Shown: positions 5,257-7,285 of the stretch, piece after piece
Layout of the letters: each line of letters opens with the position of its first letter
How positions within the stretch are numbered: position 1 is the stretch's first letter
Assembly: GCA_031261145.1 (NCBI GenBank)
Contig: JAISJX010000430.1
Location: forward strand, 1 to 7,285
Length of the DNA: 7,285 nucleotides
Source of the DNA: Tannerella sp.
GTDB taxonomy: Bacteria; Bacteroidota; Bacteroidia; Bacteroidales; Tannerellaceae
Reading direction: 5' to 3'
Notes under the pieces: generated by a model
The model's input: only the letters and a program-made list of their open reading frames with translations
The model's database searches: none
What the model was told of the DNA's origin: nothing
Translations under genes and position numbers: made by a program

Positions 5257-6150
5257 ATGGAAAAATATAAGTCAGACGCATATAAATCAAAGGATAGCAG
5301 GCGCTTACTTCATGATTTGTATCGTGAGCATCTCTTAGCGATGAACGTGCCGGTGGCGGAACGGATGGTGGAAACTCGTTTCGGGGATACGCATGTGGTC
5401 TTTTACGGTCATCCGGACGGAAAGCCTGTGCTGACCCTTTACGGGGAATATGCAATTAATCCGTTGGCCATAAGACCGTTAGCGCATGGATTAAATCTGG
5501 AAAAAATCCGCCTGATCGTGCCTGATCCGTTGGGGACGGTCGGATTCAGTGCAGAAAAAAGGATTTCGTCGTTTAAAAATTATGGGGAATGGGCGTGCCA
5601 GATTATGAATGCGTTGGGGCTACCGGATGCGGCGGTGCTGGGCTATTCGTTTGGCGCCGGCATCGCGTTGCAACTCTGTATCACCTCGTTGCTGCGTGTG
5701 GAACGACTTTTGCTTGTGATGCCTTCCGGTATCCGAAGCGTCTCATCGTCAAGGGTGGCCAAGTTGATCTACCCGGCTTTCAAAAACGAACAACTTGTGA
5801 CGGATACGATGGTAAAAAAAGCGTTGAATCCGATACTGCCTTTCCAACAGGACGAGTTGATTGAAGCGGCCAAAATGATATTTCTTCATGCAAAAATCCG
5901 GAAAGAAGGGCAGAAAAGAGTCAAAAAAAAATCTATCCGAAAGTATAAATCGCCCGTGTATGTCATCGCCGAGAAATCGGATTACCTTTTCCCCGGCGAA
6001 GCGGTTCTGAAACGAGCCGGAAAGATAATTCCCTGTATGCCAGGCTCTAAACTGCTCGCCATGGGAAGCCATTGCGGGCTTTATAAGGACAACGACGAAA
6101 ACGTAGAGGAATATTTCAGGGCTATGTCCGACTTCCTTTTGCAGCAGTAA
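5257..6150 (+). CDS. Alpha/beta-hydrolase fold protein
   Basis: This 297-residue protein has no signal peptide and is probably cytoplasmic. It shows the alpha/beta-hydrolase layout: a beta-strand region ending in LTLYGEYA (59-66, position of the oxyanion loop), PDPLGTVGFS (89-98), the nucleophile elbow LGYSFGAG (128-135, Ser131), the acid-bearing strand VYVIAEKSDYLFPGEA (234-249, likely Asp242) and MGSHCGLY (269-276, His272). The complete Ser-Asp-His triad suggests an active esterase, lipase-like or related hydrolase. A basic stretch (KIRKEGQKRVKKKSIRK, 213-229) sits in the cap-to-core connection and is unusually Lys/Arg rich. The substrate cannot be told from sequence. It has its own promoter and its 3' end lies 140 bases before the next gene on the same strand. 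Confidence 0.88.
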   Translation: MEKYKSDAYKSKDSRRLLHDLYREHLLAMNVPVAERMVETRFGDTHVVFYGHPDGKPVLTLYGEYAINPLAIRPLAHGLNLEKIRLIVPDPLGTVGFSAEKRISSFKNYGEWACQIMNALGLPDAAVLGYSFGAGIALQLCITSLLRVERLLLVMPSGIRSVSSSRVAKLIYPAFKNEQLVTDTMVKKALNPILPFQQDELIEAAKMIFLHAKIRKEGQKRVKKKSIRKYKSPVYVIAEKSDYLFPGEAVLKRAGKIIPCMPGSKLLAMGSHCGLYKDNDENVEEYFRAMSDFLLQQ

Positions 6151-6265
6151 GGCTGGAAATCCTGAGTTAATCGCCTTTATCCATAACTCCTACGTAAAAC
6201 ATCGGACGCCAACAGCAAAACAAAATATTCACAAACGCAAGCCGATATAAGCGAAAATTATTTTG

Positions 6266-6273
6266 TATTTTTG
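6266..6273 (+). promoter_or_regulatory. -7 promoter box of the PLC-like gene
   Basis: Exact TATTTTTG, 17 nt before the ATG at 6291, giving a very short leader of about 10 nt. No TTTG is found 19-21 nt upstream. An inverted repeat lies directly after it. Confidence 0.5.
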
Positions 6274-6275
6274 CA

Positions 6276-6289
6276 GTTCAAAATTGAAC
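6276..6289. promoter_or_regulatory. Inverted repeat between promoter and start codon (possible operator)
   Basis: GTTCAA (6276-6281) and TTGAAC (6284-6289) are perfect inverted arms separated by two bases. The repeat covers the predicted transcription start and ends one base before the ATG, a position suited to a repressor. It is short and could be chance. Confidence 0.35.
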
Positions 6290-6290
6290 G

Positions 6291-7285
6291 ATGACGGTAA
6301 AAATGAATTTATATAAAAAATTTCTGTCAGGCATTGTGGGCTTCATCGCCCTAATCGTTCTGACATTCGCGGGCTTGCTCGCCCATTTCAACTTGAATCA
6401 CTCCCGTGCCGTGAAAGCGCAGGAGCGTCATCTGGCAACATTGAGCGCTCATTATAACAGTGCCTATCAGCCGGTCAACGAAAACGCTTTCACGGATATT
6501 CCGGCGTCAGAACTCTCGAAACTGCGCCTGAACGAAGTCCGCTTTCTCGCTACCCACAACAGTTACAAGCAGTATGGCTCAGCTCCCGGCAAACTGATGA
6601 TACGGCTGGCGACAAACAAACACGAGGCGGACGCCCTGCGCTATGCTTATAAACAGCTCACAAGTCAACTTGAAGCAGGAATCAGGAGTTTTGAACTTGA
6701 TGTGCGGCTGCGAGGGACAACCTTCGAGGCAGTTCATGTGCCGCTGGTCGATAATATGAGCAATCCGATAAATTTAGAGAAAGGTTTGCACGAACTCAAA
6801 CTCTTTTCCGACCACAACCCAAAGCATTTCCCAATAATTGTGCTTCTTGAAAATAAGAATGACTGGACTTTTTTAGACCCAAAAATACGGAAAATCGGGG
6901 ATGCTGAGTTTTCGGACTTCGACCGTATGTTGGACGATGTCTTTGGAGAGAAGTTGTATCGTCCCGCCGACTTTTTGGCAGCAACCGGCACAAAATCCCT
7001 GCCTGAGGCTATCCGCACAGGCTGGCCAACCGTTGAGAGCCTGCTGGGAAAGTTTATCTTTGCCATAGGCGATGCCCGCTATTTTGCCATGGATACAACC
7101 CTGAGCAGCCAGCGGATGTTTATCGTTTCGGGACCGGATGCGCCCTACGCTTCCTTTATTATCCATAACACTCCGGATGTAGCCGAAATTCGCGCTCTTG
7201 TTGATAAGGGTTTTATCGTGCGGACGCGGATGGATGAGAGCTTATCTTGGGATGAGGAGCGTTATCGGCGCGCTATGGAAAGCGG
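6291..7285 (+). CDS. Membrane-anchored Ca2+-dependent phosphoinositide phospholipase C-like protein (partial, 3' end outside)
   Basis: The frame runs open from ATG at 6291 to the window edge (331 residues). One hydrophobic segment (about 11-31) serves as anchor or uncleaved signal, so the enzyme domain should lie in the periplasm. The domain resembles the Ca2+-dependent PI-PLC family (PI-PLC-C1): VRFLATHNSYKQ (83-94, catalytic His89, metal ligand Asn90), AGIRSFELDVR (129-139, Glu135 and Asp137), AVHVPLVDN (147-155, second catalytic His149) and VLLENKN (184-190, Glu187). Further conserved-looking segments are GDARYF (260-265) and FIIHNTPD (289-296). The family cleaves the phosphodiester bond of inositol lipids or related substrates. 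ATG at 6303 is an alternative start. Substrate and C-terminal architecture are unknown because the gene is cut by the window. Confidence 0.87.
   Translation, partial: MTVKMNLYKKFLSGIVGFIALIVLTFAGLLAHFNLNHSRAVKAQERHLATLSAHYNSAYQPVNENAFTDIPASELSKLRLNEVRFLATHNSYKQYGSAPGKLMIRLATNKHEADALRYAYKQLTSQLEAGIRSFELDVRLRGTTFEAVHVPLVDNMSNPINLEKGLHELKLFSDHNPKHFPIIVLLENKNDWTFLDPKIRKIGDAEFSDFDRMLDDVFGEKLYRPADFLAATGTKSLPEAIRTGWPTVESLLGKFIFAIGDARYFAMDTTLSSQRMFIVSGPDAPYASFIIHNTPDVAEIRALVDKGFIVRTRMDESLSWDEERYRRAMES

Noticed and set aside
6734..7166. Overlapping minus-strand ORFs of 65-110 codons
   Set aside because: They lie antisense to the PLC-like gene, which has intact catalytic motifs throughout this stretch.

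Overview
The window looks like chromosomal DNA from the Bacteroidetes, most likely the order Bacteroidales (a Bacteroides or Parabacteroides relative; the genus is a guess). The main reasons are the repeated intergenic matches to the Bacteroidetes promoter signal (-7 box TAnnTTTG, sometimes with TTTG about 19-20 nt upstream), the lack of strong Shine-Dalgarno sequences, and typical gut-Bacteroidales families such as a DUF4251 lipoprotein and a secreted SagB-like nitroreductase.

Layout. The left part (1-1052) is on the minus strand: a secreted nitroreductase-like protein, followed 60 nt downstream by the membrane N-terminus of a probable metallophosphoesterase that leaves the window at base 1. 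Bases 1053-1597 form a 545-base non-coding region. It holds the nitroreductase promoter, a strong minus-strand terminator with its own upstream promoter (a possible small RNA of about 110 nt), two short repeat blocks exactly 200 bases apart with their halves exchanged, and a promoter leading to a 36-codon ORF that resembles the start of an ORF6N protein. A rhomboid protease gene begins three bases after that ORF. Next comes a 412-residue fusion of a Cof-type HAD phosphatase and a MenI/YdiI-like hotdog thioesterase.

The middle holds two minus-strand genes, each with its own promoter: a glycerophosphodiester phosphodiesterase-like protein and a DUF4251 lipoprotein. A divergent promoter region (5150-5256) separates the phosphodiesterase from a plus-strand alpha/beta hydrolase. 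The right edge carries most of a membrane-anchored, Ca2+-dependent phosphoinositide phospholipase C-like protein that runs out of the window.

The genes are mostly single units with separate promoters, not one pathway operon. Several act on lipids, phosphoesters or the envelope, but a shared pathway is only an inference. No mobile element, CRISPR array, tRNA or rRNA was seen. The most unusual items are the HAD-thioesterase fusion with a changed HAD motif IV, the swapped repeat blocks, the possible small RNA and the ORF6N-like remnant in the rhomboid leader.
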